A DNA stretch of 64,000 bases, taken from contig NZ_RXOZ01000003.1 in assembly GCF_003991205.1 (NCBI RefSeq), positions 1 through 64,000 on the forward strand. Direction: 5' to 3'. Numbering within the stretch: the stretch's first letter is position 1; every line of letters begins with the position of its first letter. The translations under genes were made by a program, and so were the position numbers. The notes beneath the pieces were generated by a model. That model did no database searches. It had not been told where the DNA came from and worked only from the letters and a program-made list of their open reading frames with translations. The stretch is from Georgenia sp. SYP-B2076. GTDB taxonomy: Bacteria; Actinomycetota; Actinomycetes; Actinomycetales; Actinomycetaceae. Positions 35,939 to 44,513 of the stretch are shown here, piece by piece.

Positions 35939-36760
35939 ATGAGCGCACATTCCCTCCGCACCGGCCTCGCGGCCCTCGCCGCCGCACTGCTCCTGGCCTC
36001 CTGCGGCTCGAGCGGCGACGGCGGCTCCTCCACCGCCTCGCCCGCCGCCGGCAACGACCTCAAGCTCGTCCAGGCGGGCACGCTCACCGCCTGCTCCGAC
36101 GTGCCTTACCCGCCCTTCGAGGTGGAGGACGCCTCGGCGCCCAGCGGCTACAGCGGCTTCGACATGGACCTGCTCCAGAAGATCGCCGACGGCCTCGGCC
36201 TCAAGCTCGTCGTCAACGACGTCAGCTTCGACGCCCTGCAGTCCGGGACCGTCCTCGCGTCCGGGCAGTGCGACATCGCCGCGTCGGCCATGACCATCAC
36301 CCCGGCGCGCCAGAAGAACCTCGACTTCACGGACCCGTACTACGACTCCCTGCAGTCGCTCCTGGTCCCGGTCGACTCCGGCATCAAGTCCATCAACGAC
36401 CTCGCCGGGAAGAAGGTCGGCGTCCAGCAGGGCACCACCGGGAAGCACTACGCCGAGGAGCACGCCAAGGGCGCGAGCATCAACGAGTTCCCGTCCGACG
36501 GCGAGCTGTGGCCGGCCCTGCAGGCGGGCCAGATCGACGCGATCCTGCAGGACCTGCCCGTGAACATCGTCCACGAGAAGGCCGACGCCAAGTACAAGGT
36601 CGTCGAGGAGTACAAGACCGACGAGCAGTACGGCTTCGCGATGAGCAAGGGCGAGAGGCCCGAGCTGCTCAAGGCCGTCAACGCCCAGCTCAAGACGCTG
36701 CGGGACGACGGCACCTACCAGAAGATCTATGACTCCTACTTCGCCATCAAGGCCTCCTGA
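35939..36760 (+). CDS. Amino-acid ABC transporter substrate-binding lipoprotein
   Basis: A 273-residue family 3 solute-binding protein. The signal peptide ends in the lipobox LLASC (Cys near 22), then a Gly/Ser-rich linker and the two lobes: CSDVPYPPFEVE, GFDMDLLQKIADGLGL, AMTITPARQKNLDFTDPYYD. These are typical of polar amino-acid binding. GGGAG precedes the ATG at 35939. The permease gene starts 13 bases after its stop and the ATPase follows, forming a complete importer operon. Confidence 0.92.
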   Translation: MSAHSLRTGLAALAAALLLASCGSSGDGGSSTASPAAGNDLKLVQAGTLTACSDVPYPPFEVEDASAPSGYSGFDMDLLQKIADGLGLKLVVNDVSFDALQSGTVLASGQCDIAASAMTITPARQKNLDFTDPYYDSLQSLLVPVDSGIKSINDLAGKKVGVQQGTTGKHYAEEHAKGASINEFPSDGELWPALQAGQIDAILQDLPVNIVHEKADAKYKVVEEYKTDEQYGFAMSKGERPELLKAVNAQLKTLRDDGTYQKIYDSYFAIKAS

Positions 36761-36773
36761 CGCGAGGGGCACC

Positions 36774-37555
36774 ATGCGCAAGTCCACCAAGCGGCGCCTG
36801 ACCCGGGGCGTCCTCTACGCGATCTTCATCGCGGCCGTGGTGATCGTGCTGGTCTTCACCGACTGGGCGCGCATCCAGGACCAGTACCTGCGCATCGACA
36901 TCGCGCGGGAGCAGTTCCCCCAGATCATCACGATCGCGCTGAGGAACACGATCCTCTTCACGATCATCGCGTTCGCCGGCGGCCTGATCCTCGGCATCGT
37001 CATGGCCCTGCTCAAGCTCTCGTCGATCGGCCCGTACCGCTGGTTCGCCACCGCCTACGTCGAGCTCTTCCGCGGCCTGCCCGCCCTGCTGACGATCTTC
37101 GCGATGGCGTACGTGCTGCCGATCGGCCTGGGCATCCGGGTCCCCTTCGGGCAGGTGGGCGCCGGCCTGGTCGGCCTGATCCTGGTCGCCTCGGCGTACA
37201 TGGCCGAGACGATCCGCTCCGGGATCCAGGCCGTGCCGAAGGGGCAGACGGAGGCCGCGAGGTCGCTCGGGATGTCCGCGGGCCGCACGATGTTCTGGAT
37301 CACGCTGCCGCAGGCGTTCCGGATCATCATCCCGCCCATGACCAACGAGTTCGTGCTGCTCATCAAGGACACGTCGCTGCTGTTCATCGCGGGCTCGACG
37401 GTCTTCACGAAGGAGCTGACGACCTTCGCCCGGGACGGCCTGAGCATCAACAACAACGGCACCACCCTGGTGATGGCCGCGATGCTGTACCTGCTCATCA
37501 CCATCCCGCTGACCCGGTTGGTCGCGGTGTTCGAACGACGATTGGCGAGGGCCCG

Positions 37556-37559
<4 letters not shown>
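36774..37559 (+). CDS. Amino-acid ABC transporter permease (HisM/GlnP type)
   Basis: A 261-residue permease with an N-terminal helix plus about five core helices and the EAA-type loop [19 protein letters not shown]. The segment [13 protein letters not shown] is characteristic of the polar amino-acid family. Ribosome site GAGGGG is just upstream. It ends in an ATGA overlap with the ATPase gene. Confidence 0.93.
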
Positions 37560-38365
<806 letters not shown>

Positions 38366-38461
38366 CGGGGCCTGCCCCGGCCGGGCGTTCCGGTGTACTT
38401 GCCGCGCTGTCCCGGCCGGTGAGACCGTGGGGGCCGCATATTCGCCGATGGGTCGGGAACC

Positions 38462-38977
38462 ATGACTAAGAACGCGACGAACCATCTGGTGCTCATGGGG
38501 GTCGCCGGTTCGGGCAAGACGACGGTCGCCCAGCTCCTGGTGCACCGGCTGGGCTGGAGCTACGCCGAGGCCGACGAGTTCCACCCGAAGGCCAACATCG
38601 ACAAGATGGCCGGCGGGACCCCGCTGACGGACGAGGACCGCTGGCCGTGGCTGCGCGCCATCCGCGCCTGGCTCGACGCAGCGGAGGCCGCCGGGCGCAA
38701 CGCGGTCATCACGTGCTCCGCCCTCAAGCGGTCCTACCGCGACGTCCTCGCCGGACCGAACCACGATGCGACCTTCGTGCACCTGGCCGGCTCCGCCGAG
38801 CTCATCGCCGAGCGGCTGAGCCGCCGTCAGGGACACTTCATGCCCGCGTCGCTCCTGCCCTCGCAGTTCGAGACGCTCGAGGATCTCGGCGCCGACGAGA
38901 ACGGCATCGTCGTCGACATCTCGGGAACCCCCGAGGAGATCGCGGACGAGATCATGGAGCGCCTGCACCTGCGGTGA
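38462..38977 (+). CDS. gntK: Gluconokinase (GntK type)
   Basis: A 171-residue P-loop kinase: VLMGVAGSGKTTVA (Walker A 13-21), DEFHPKANIDKMAGGTPLTDEDRWPWL for substrate binding, ITCSALKRSYRD and SRRQGHFMP, all typical of thermoresistant gluconokinases. It makes 6-phosphogluconate from gluconate. It stands at the left edge of the sugar-acid region, 7 kb from the gluconate permease operon, and converges with the hydroxyacid dehydrogenase operon. Confidence 0.94.
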   Translation: MTKNATNHLVLMGVAGSGKTTVAQLLVHRLGWSYAEADEFHPKANIDKMAGGTPLTDEDRWPWLRAIRAWLDAAEAAGRNAVITCSALKRSYRDVLAGPNHDATFVHLAGSAELIAERLSRRQGHFMPASLLPSQFETLEDLGADENGIVVDISGTPEEIADEIMERLHLR

Positions 38978-38987
38978 CTTAGAGGCA

Positions 38988-39074
38988 CGACGGCGGACCC
39001 CGGGCCGTCCCCCGGTCCGGTCGCCGTCGACTTCCTTCGCCCGGGGTGTGCGGGGCGGCGGCGCCGCCCCGCAC
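38988..39074. terminator. Convergent terminator hairpins
   Basis: Two hairpins lie between gntK (plus) and the hydroxyacid dehydrogenase (minus): an imperfect one over 38988-39029 (CGACGGCG with CGCCGTCG) and a perfect 13-bp stem at 39048-39074. They would stop transcripts from both sides. Confidence 0.65.
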
Positions 39075-39084
39075 GAGGGTCCCG

Positions 39085-40143
39085 TCAGAAGAACTCGACG
39101 GTGTCCACGCGGTTGACCAGCGGCGCACCGTCGAGGAGTCGGGTGGCGTTCGTCGCGAACAGCTCGGCGATGAGCCGGTCCTCGGCGTCGTTGAGCGCGG
39201 CCGTGTGCGGGGCGATCAGGACGTTCTCCATGGTCCACAGCGGGCTCTCCGGCCCGAGGGGCTCGGCGTAGAAGACGTCCATGGCGGCGAAGCCGACACG
39301 CCCGTCCTGCAGCGCCTCGACGAGGGCCTCCTCGTCGATCACCGTGCCGCGGCCGACGCTGGCGAGGATCACGCCGGGCTTCACCAGGGCGAGGACCTCG
39401 CGGCTGATCATCTTGTGGGTGCTCTCCGTCCCGGGCAGCGTGTTGACGATGGCGTCGGCCTGGCCGACCACGTCGACGAGCTGGCCGGGGAGGAAGACGT
39501 GCTCGACCCCCGGGACCTCGATCGTGTCCCGGTTGACGCCGATGACCCGCGCGCCGAGGGCGGCGAACCGGGCCGCGGTCCCGCGGCCGATGTTGCCCAT
39601 GCCGACGACGAGGACGGTCATCTCGGAGATCTGCTTCATCGCCCAGCGCCCGGTCCACTCCTTGCGCGACTTCTGCGCCTGCAGCCGCGGGAGCGACTTC
39701 GCGCCGGCGAGCACACCGAACAGGGCGAACTCGGCGAGCGGTCCGCTGTGCGGTCCGGCGGACGTCGAGAAGGCCACGCGCTCGAGATCGGCCTGGTCGA
39801 GGTTGGCCGCCTTGACCTGCCCGCCGCCGCCGGCGGCCATGGTGTGCACCCACCGCAGGTTCGCGTTGGCCCGCACCGCGCGGTGCAGGGCCTCGGAGTT
39901 CGTGTCGGGGATCCCGTAGAGCGCGTCGGCGGAGTCGACGAGCGCGTCGAAGCGGGCCTGGTCCGCCGGGGACCGGGTGAACCGCGGGTCGCCCTCGTGG
40001 TCCCCGGGCCAGCGCATCGGGGGGAGCAGATCCTGCTCGACGACGAGGTCGATGCGCGGCTCGAGCTCGGTGATGAGGTCGCAGAGCGCGTCCGTCAGGG
40101 GCGTGGCGACGACGACCTTCAGCCGGTCGGAGGTGGGGCTCAT
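39085..40143 (-). CDS. D-isomer-specific 2-hydroxyacid dehydrogenase
   Basis: A 352-residue NAD(P)-dependent dehydrogenase. The Rossmann motif VVGMGNIGRGTAARFAALGARV lies near residue 185, followed by SVGRGTVIDEEALVEAL and the catalytic His in IAPHTAALN; the Arg and Glu of the charge relay are in the usual places. The N-terminal catalytic domain is longer than in glyoxylate reductases. It ends the minus-strand operon with the FAH-family hydrolase and NTF2-like genes. Substrate unknown; a 2-oxo acid from the hydrolase step is likely. Confidence 0.86.
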   Translation of the reverse strand: MSPTSDRLKVVVATPLTDALCDLITELEPRIDLVVEQDLLPPMRWPGDHEGDPRFTRSPADQARFDALVDSADALYGIPDTNSEALHRAVRANANLRWVHTMAAGGGGQVKAANLDQADLERVAFSTSAGPHSGPLAEFALFGVLAGAKSLPRLQAQKSRKEWTGRWAMKQISEMTVLVVGMGNIGRGTAARFAALGARVIGVNRDTIEVPGVEHVFLPGQLVDVVGQADAIVNTLPGTESTHKMISREVLALVKPGVILASVGRGTVIDEEALVEALQDGRVGFAAMDVFYAEPLGPESPLWTMENVLIAPHTAALNDAEDRLIAELFATNATRLLDGAPLVNRVDTVEFF

Positions 40144-40173
40144 GGTGATGTTCCTTGTCGTTGGGCTTCGTGG

Positions 40174-40575
40174 TCAGGCGGTGGTGCGCGACGGCTCGTT
40201 GAGCCAGGCGATGAGGCGCCACGGGCTTGCCTCGTCCTGGCGGACGAACACCCGCAGGTTGTGGAAGCGGGCCGGGGACCCGGGTGCGCCGTCGGGCGCA
40301 GGAGCTGCGCCGTCGCCGAGCGGGCGCTTGACGACCACGCACGTCACGAGCGCCCGGTTCACCGGCAGGACGGTGATGTCCTGGACCTCGGTGGTGCGCT
40401 CGGCGTCGGCGCGCAGCCCGGCGAGGAACGCCTCCTTGCGGTCGACCGCACCGCTCGGCCGCCCCATGACGAACTCAGGGCTGAGGAGCTCCTCGAAGTA
40501 GCGGCGGTCGCCGCGAGACTCCGCCTCCCCCATCTCCAGGGCGAGGCGGTGCAGGGTCAGGATATCGTCGGTCAC
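40174..40575 (-). CDS. NTF2-like (SnoaL/DUF4440-type) small protein
   Basis: A 133-residue alpha+beta protein with the cone-shaped NTF2 pattern: helices first (LHRLALEMGEAESRGDRRYFEELLSPEFVM), then curved sheet strands (ALVTCVVVKRPL, ARFHNLRVFVRQD, WRLIAWLNEP). These proteins can be isomerases, hydrolases or binding proteins. The start is GTG at 40575, 10 bases after the hydrolase gene. It is the middle gene of the operon, so a role in hydroxyacid handling is inferred only. Confidence 0.75.
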   Translation of the reverse strand: MTDDILTLHRLALEMGEAESRGDRRYFEELLSPEFVMGRPSGAVDRKEAFLAGLRADAERTTEVQDITVLPVNRALVTCVVVKRPLGDGAAPAPDGAPGSPARFHNLRVFVRQDEASPWRLIAWLNEPSRTTA

Positions 40576-40585
40576 GGCCGGCCGC

Positions 40586-41320
40586 TCAGACGATCGGGTT
40601 GCTCAGCGTGCCGATGCCGCTGAGCGTGATGTCGGAACGGTCGCCGGCGCGCACGGTCGCCGCCGTACCCGGTGAGCCGGTCAGGATCACGTCCCCGGGC
40701 CCGAGCGTGAGGTGCGACGTCAGGTAGACGAGCTGCTCGACGACGTCCCACGCCAGTCCCGCGCTCGAGGAGGAGGCGACCCGCACGCCGTCGACGTCGA
40801 CGTCGATCGCGACGTCGCGCGGGTCGAGGTCGGTCTCGATCCAGGGCCCGATCGGGGTGAAGCCGTCGCCGTTCTTCGCCTGGGTCATCTTCTCGTCGAG
40901 CGGCGTCTGGTCCACGGCTGTGACGTCGTTGCCGACGGTCCAGCCCAGGACGGCGTCGGGCACGTCCTCGGGGGTGAGGTTGCGGCACTCGCGGCGCACG
41001 ACGAGGGTGAGCTCGCCCTCGACCTTGACCTCGCCGCGGCGGGGGTCGATGCGGACGGGGTCGCCCGGGCCGACCACGGTGCGGGCGGACTTCATGAACG
41101 CCTGCGGGGGCAGCTGGCGGTCGGCGGGGCCGGAGTTGTGCGCCATGCCCAGCACGACGCGCGGCTCCACCGGCGCGAGGAGCCGGGCGCCCGCCTGGGG
41201 ATGACGCTCGTCGGTCCGCACGAGCGGGCGGGCGAAGACATCCTCGACGACGACCCAGTCTGCGCCGTCGGCGACGACGTGGCGCGGGCCCGCGGGAGTC
41301 GCGATCCGGGCGAGGCGCAT
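40586..41320 (-). CDS. Fumarylacetoacetate hydrolase family enzyme
   Basis: A 244-residue FAH-fold protein. The metal ligands (E..E..D) are in the region VKVEGELTLVVRRECRN and GNDVTAVDQ, followed by KNGDGFTPIGPWIETDLDP and the GSPGTAA loop near the end. Members hydrolyse or decarboxylate acylpyruvates and 2,4-dioxo sugar acids; in the non-phosphorylative L-fucose route a FAH-family enzyme splits 2,4-diketo-3-deoxy-L-fuconate. ATG at 41320 shares a base with the stop of a 37-codon leader frame (TGATG). First enzyme gene of the operon. Confidence 0.87.
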   Translation of the reverse strand: MRLARIATPAGPRHVVADGADWVVVEDVFARPLVRTDERHPQAGARLLAPVEPRVVLGMAHNSGPADRQLPPQAFMKSARTVVGPGDPVRIDPRRGEVKVEGELTLVVRRECRNLTPEDVPDAVLGWTVGNDVTAVDQTPLDEKMTQAKNGDGFTPIGPWIETDLDPRDVAIDVDVDGVRVASSSSAGLAWDVVEQLVYLTSHLTLGPGDVILTGSPGTAATVRAGDRSDITLSGIGTLSNPIV

Positions 41321-41433
41321 CAGCTCATCCCCCTCGGTCCACAGGTGGACGAGAACCTTCCCGGAGACCTCCGAGCCTCCGCGTGTTCCTTGTCCTCCGA
41401 CCCCTCGGGGACGGCAGTCGCTCCGTTGCTCAT
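41320..41433 (-). CDS. Possible 37-residue leader peptide coupled to the FAH gene
   Basis: A short frame beginning at ATG 41433 with CGGAG seven bases upstream. It encodes a polar peptide (MSNGATAVPEGSEDKEHAEA, then Arg/Ser/Gly-rich), and its TGA stop shares one base with the FAH-gene ATG (TGATG). Coupled re-initiation is likely if it is translated. No homology is recognised; it might be a chance frame. Confidence 0.35.
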   Translation of the reverse strand: MSNGATAVPEGSEDKEHAEARRSPGRFSSTCGPRGMS

Positions 41434-41523
41434 GTTTCAACTCCGAAAGAGGGAGCACCAGTGCGTTGGGCTGGTGCGGTCCGGCCACGCGCAGCTCTGC
41501 GCACGAACGAACCATAACGATTT

Positions 41524-41538
41524 TTGAACCGTGTTCAA
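41524..41538. promoter_or_regulatory. IclR-type operator TTGAACCGTGTTCAA
   Basis: A perfect 15-bp palindrome (6+3+6) with the GAAC-N3-GTTC core, in the divergent region between the FAH operon and the garR-like gene. The same core recurs at 41596-41610, 43596-43606 and 63726-63740, each near IclR-linked genes. Confidence 0.6.
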
Positions 41539-41595
41539 CATGACGAACGTCCTGCGGCTACATTGCCCACCTGCGGCACATTCAGTGGAGGAGCG

Positions 41596-41610
41596 GTGAA
41601 CATCGTTCAC
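41596..41610. promoter_or_regulatory. IclR-type operator GTGAACATCGTTCAC
   Basis: The second perfect 6+3+6 palindrome with the GAAC-N3-GTTC core, 36 bases upstream of the garR-like start and 58 bases from the first site. Two sites in one divergent promoter would allow cooperative binding by tetrameric IclR proteins. Confidence 0.6.
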
Positions 41611-41645
41611 GCGCGATCGCAGTTCGACGACGCACGGAGGCAGGC

Positions 41646-42533
41646 ATGACCCGGATCGGATTCATCGGGCTCGGCGTGATGGGACGGCCCATGGCCGGGC
41701 ACATCCTCGACGGGATCGGCGAGGGCGGCTCCCTCGTCATCAACAACTATGACCGCGAGCGGGTGACGCACCTCCTCGAGCGGGGCGCGACCTGGGCGGA
41801 GAACGCCCGCGAGGTGGCGCAGGCCGCCGACGTCGTGATCGTCATGGTCCCCGACATCCCGGACGTCCGGGCGATCTGCGAGGGACCGGACGGGCTGGTC
41901 GCCGGCGTGAGCGCGCCGACGGTGCTGGTGGTCAGCTCGACCGTCTCGCCCGAGGGGGTGCGCGAGCTCGACGTCGACCTGGCCCGGCGGAGCGACGGCC
42001 TGCTGCGCGTCGTCGACGCCCCCGTCTCGGGCGGGGAGGCCGGCGCGGTCGCCGGCACGCTGTCGATCATGGTCGGCGGCGACGACGAGCCGGTCGCCCG
42101 GGTCCTTCCCGTCCTCGCGCACACCGGCACCCCGCTGCATCTCGGGCCCCTCGGCGCGGGCCAGGTGGCCAAGGCCTGCAACCAGCTCATCTGCGCGGCG
42201 GAGATCACCGCGATCGCCGAGGCGTCGGTCGTGGCCGAGCGCGCCGGCCTGGATGTCGGCCGGCTCTTCGAGCTGCTCCAGGGCGGCTACGCGGGCAGCC
42301 GCGTGCTCGCGGACAAGGGGCCGCGCTACGCCACGAAGGACTACTCGGTCTCGGGTGCGGCGAAGTTCTGGGTCAAGGACCTGGCCGCCTACCTCGCCGA
42401 GGCGGAGCGCACCGGGACCCCGAGCGTGCAGGGGGAGGCGCTGCACCGCGCCTTCACCGAGCTGACCGCGCAAGGCCTGGGCGACCAGGACACCGCGGTC
42501 GTCCAGGCGTACATCGCGAACCTCCCGGCCTGA
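41646..42533 (+). CDS. Beta-hydroxyacid dehydrogenase (GarR/tartronate semialdehyde reductase-like)
   Basis: A 295-residue NAD(P)-dependent enzyme: nucleotide motif IGFIGLGVMGRPMAGH at the N-terminus, VDAPVSGGEAGAVAGTLSIM (substrate loop), and the catalytic Lys in GAGQVAKACNQLI. It belongs with 2-hydroxy-3-oxopropionate reductases and 3-hydroxyisobutyrate dehydrogenases. ATG at 41646 follows GGAGG. It has a convergent paralogue at 42629-43531. The promoter holds two GAAC-N3-GTTC palindromes. Confidence 0.88.
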   Translation: MTRIGFIGLGVMGRPMAGHILDGIGEGGSLVINNYDRERVTHLLERGATWAENAREVAQAADVVIVMVPDIPDVRAICEGPDGLVAGVSAPTVLVVSSTVSPEGVRELDVDLARRSDGLLRVVDAPVSGGEAGAVAGTLSIMVGGDDEPVARVLPVLAHTGTPLHLGPLGAGQVAKACNQLICAAEITAIAEASVVAERAGLDVGRLFELLQGGYAGSRVLADKGPRYATKDYSVSGAAKFWVKDLAAYLAEAERTGTPSVQGEALHRAFTELTAQGLGDQDTAVVQAYIANLPA

Positions 42534-42541
42534 GGGCTCCG

Positions 42542-42641
42542 CCGGCCGCCGGTCAGGCGGGCGCCGTCCGGCCGGCGCACCGGCCGCCGGTCAGGCGGGC
42601 GCCAGCCCCCGTGCGCGCCGCCCGGCGGTCAGGCGGGCGCC
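42542..42641. repeat. Triplicated 3' end of the second garR-like gene
   Basis: CCGGCCGCCGGTCAGGCGGG followed by CGCC occurs at 42542-42565 and identically at 42580-42603. A shorter version GGCGGTCAGGCGGGCGCC at 42624-42641 is the authentic gene end with the TGA stop. Each copy can fold as CCGCC-GGTCA-GGCGG. The block separates the two convergent garR paralogues. Confidence 0.75.
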
Positions 42642-43531
42642 GCCGGCGAGCGCCGCTCCACGTACTCCTGCGTGACAGAGGTGTCGTAGTCCCCCAGGCC
42701 CTGCTCGGTGAGCTCGGTGAAGATCTGCCGCAGGAGGGGCAGCTGCTGGGCCCCGACGCTGGTGCGCCGGGCCTCGTCGAGGGCGAAGCTGAGGTCCTTG
42801 ATCATGAACTTCGCGGGCCCCGACGGCGTGTGATCGTGCTGGGCGAAGCGGTGGGCCTTGACCTCCATGATCCGCGACCCGGCGTACCCGCCCTGCAGCA
42901 GCGCGAACAGGGCTGCGACGTCGAGCCCCGCACGTTCGGCGATGACCGAGGCCTCCGCGAGGGCGACCACCTCGGCGGCGACGATGAGCTGGTTGCAGGC
43001 CTTGGCCACCTGGCCCGCGCCGAGCGGGCCGAGATGCACGGCGGTGCCGGTGGCGGCCAGCCACGGCAGCACGCGGGCGACGTCGGCGTCCGCGCCGCCG
43101 ACCATGACCGACAGGGTGCCCGCGACGGCCCCCTCCTCACCGCCGGACACCGGCGCGTCGACCACCGTGAGGCGACCGTCGCTCCGCTCGCCCAGCTCGC
43201 TGGCGAGCTCGCGCACCCCCTCGGGCGAGACGGTCGAGGAGATGACGAGGACGGTCGGGCCGGCCAGCCCGGCGAGCAGGCCGTCCTCCCCCTCGAGCAC
43301 CTCGCGCACCTGGGGCAGGTCGGGGACCATGACGATCACGATCCCGCAGCGGCCCGCCAGCTCCCGCGGGTTCTCCGCCCAGCGGGCACCGGCGTCGAGC
43401 AGCCCGGCCGCGGCGGCGCTGCGGCGGCTGGTGACGACGAGCTCGCAGCCCTCTTCCTCGCACCGGCGCAGCAGGTGGCCGGCCATGGGTCTGCCCATCA
43501 CGCCGAGCCCGATCAACCCGATGTCCTCCAT
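42629..43531 (-). CDS. Second beta-hydroxyacid dehydrogenase (GarR-like paralogue)
   Basis: A 300-residue paralogue of the gene at 41646, with the same motifs: IGLIGLGVMGRPMAGH, VDAPVSGGEEGAVAGTLSVM, GAGQVAKACNQLIVAAE and LLQGGYAGSRI. The two are clearly more alike than generic family members. The start at 43531 (MEDIGLIG) follows GGAAGGGG; in-frame starts at 43549 and 43561 are alternatives. It is divergent from the IclR gene with a GAAC-N3-GTTC site between. Substrate is likely a 3-hydroxy or 2-hydroxy-3-oxo acid from the same region. Confidence 0.88.
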   Translation of the reverse strand: MEDIGLIGLGVMGRPMAGHLLRRCEEEGCELVVTSRRSAAAAGLLDAGARWAENPRELAGRCGIVIVMVPDLPQVREVLEGEDGLLAGLAGPTVLVISSTVSPEGVRELASELGERSDGRLTVVDAPVSGGEEGAVAGTLSVMVGGADADVARVLPWLAATGTAVHLGPLGAGQVAKACNQLIVAAEVVALAEASVIAERAGLDVAALFALLQGGYAGSRIMEVKAHRFAQHDHTPSGPAKFMIKDLSFALDEARRTSVGAQQLPLLRQIFTELTEQGLGDYDTSVTQEYVERRSPAAPA

Positions 43532-43595
43532 GGTCCCGGCCCCTTCCATCCCCGTTGACACGCGTGGGCCCGGCGGGCCGTACGATCAAGATAGC

Positions 43596-43606
43596 GAACA
43601 GCGTTC
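43596..43606. promoter_or_regulatory. IclR-type operator core GAAC-AGC-GTTC
   Basis: The conserved core, with imperfect flanks, in the 151-base divergent region between the second garR-like gene and the IclR gene. It suits autoregulation of the IclR gene and control of its neighbour. Confidence 0.5.
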
Positions 43607-43682
43607 CGTACAGTGAATCGGTCCAGGCCTCCGCCCGACGGGGCGGCACGGCCGGCGGCCCGGACCGAGGAGAAGGAGCACC

Positions 43683-44459
43683 GTGACCGACCCTGCTCAG
43701 AACAGCCCCGCGCCCGCCGTCACGCGCGCCGCGGCGCTGCTGGACGTTCTGGCGGAGTCCGGGGTCGCGATGGGCCTGACCGAGATCGCCAGGGCGCTCG
43801 GCCTGGCGAAGTCCTCGACCCTGAACCTGTGCCTGGCGCTGGAGCAGGCCGGCCTGGTCGTGCGCCGCGAGGACGGCTACGTCCTGGGCCGCAAGCTCGT
43901 GGCCCTGGGCGGGGCGTACCTGCGCGGCTTCGACCTCGTCCGCGAGTTCTACCGGGCGTGCGCCGCCTCCCCGGTGCTCTCGCGCGAGCTGCTGCAGATC
44001 GCCGTGCTCGACGGCACCCACGTGCTGTACCTGGCCCGGAACGAGGGCCGTGCGCCGTTGCGGCTCTCGGCCACGATCGGCGACCGCTTCCCCGCCGCCA
44101 TCACCGCCGTCGGCAACGCGCTGCTCGCCCAGCTCGACGACGCCGTCGTGCGCGACCGCTTCCGAGACCCGGCCACCCTGCCCAGGTGGACCGACAGCTC
44201 GGTGGCCTCGCTCGACGGGCTGCTGGCCAAGCTCGGGGCGACGCGAGAGCGGGGTTACGCCGTCGACGACGGCGAGACGCACCCGTCGGTGTACGGGCTC
44301 GCCGTCGTCGTCCCGGCGCGGTCCGCGAGCGAGGACCCCTACGCCCTGGGTGCGTCGCTGATGACGGCGCAGGCCACTCCCCAGTACCGCGAGCAGGTGC
44401 TCGCCCACCTGCTCCAGGCGCGCGAGTCGCTGACCAACCCCATGCTCATCACGCCGTGA
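43683..44459 (+). CDS. IclR-family regulator
   Basis: A 258-residue regulator: an N-terminal winged helix (AVTRAAALLDVLAESG ... EIARALGLAKSSTLNLCLALEQ) and a C-terminal IclR ligand domain (DGTHVLYLARNEGR, AVGNALLAQL, SVYGLAVVVPARSA). The GTG start at 43683 follows AAGGAG. It lies between the garR paralogues and the gluconate operon; GAAC-N3-GTTC palindromes upstream of it and in the FAH/garR promoter suggest it controls that group. IclR proteins are usually repressors relieved by a sugar-acid or aromatic effector. Confidence 0.88.
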   Translation: MTDPAQNSPAPAVTRAAALLDVLAESGVAMGLTEIARALGLAKSSTLNLCLALEQAGLVVRREDGYVLGRKLVALGGAYLRGFDLVREFYRACAASPVLSRELLQIAVLDGTHVLYLARNEGRAPLRLSATIGDRFPAAITAVGNALLAQLDDAVVRDRFRDPATLPRWTDSSVASLDGLLAKLGATRERGYAVDDGETHPSVYGLAVVVPARSASEDPYALGASLMTAQATPQYREQVLAHLLQARESLTNPMLITP

Positions 44460-44513
44460 CCGGCACCGGGGCGCCGGAGCCCCGGCCCGCGCTGAGCCCG
44501 GCACGCGCCGGGA

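Noticed and set aside
38366-38379. CGGGGC-CT-GCCCCG behind the amino-acid ATPase gene as a terminator
   Set aside because: The stem is only six pairs with a two-base loop and no T-run; too weak to list.
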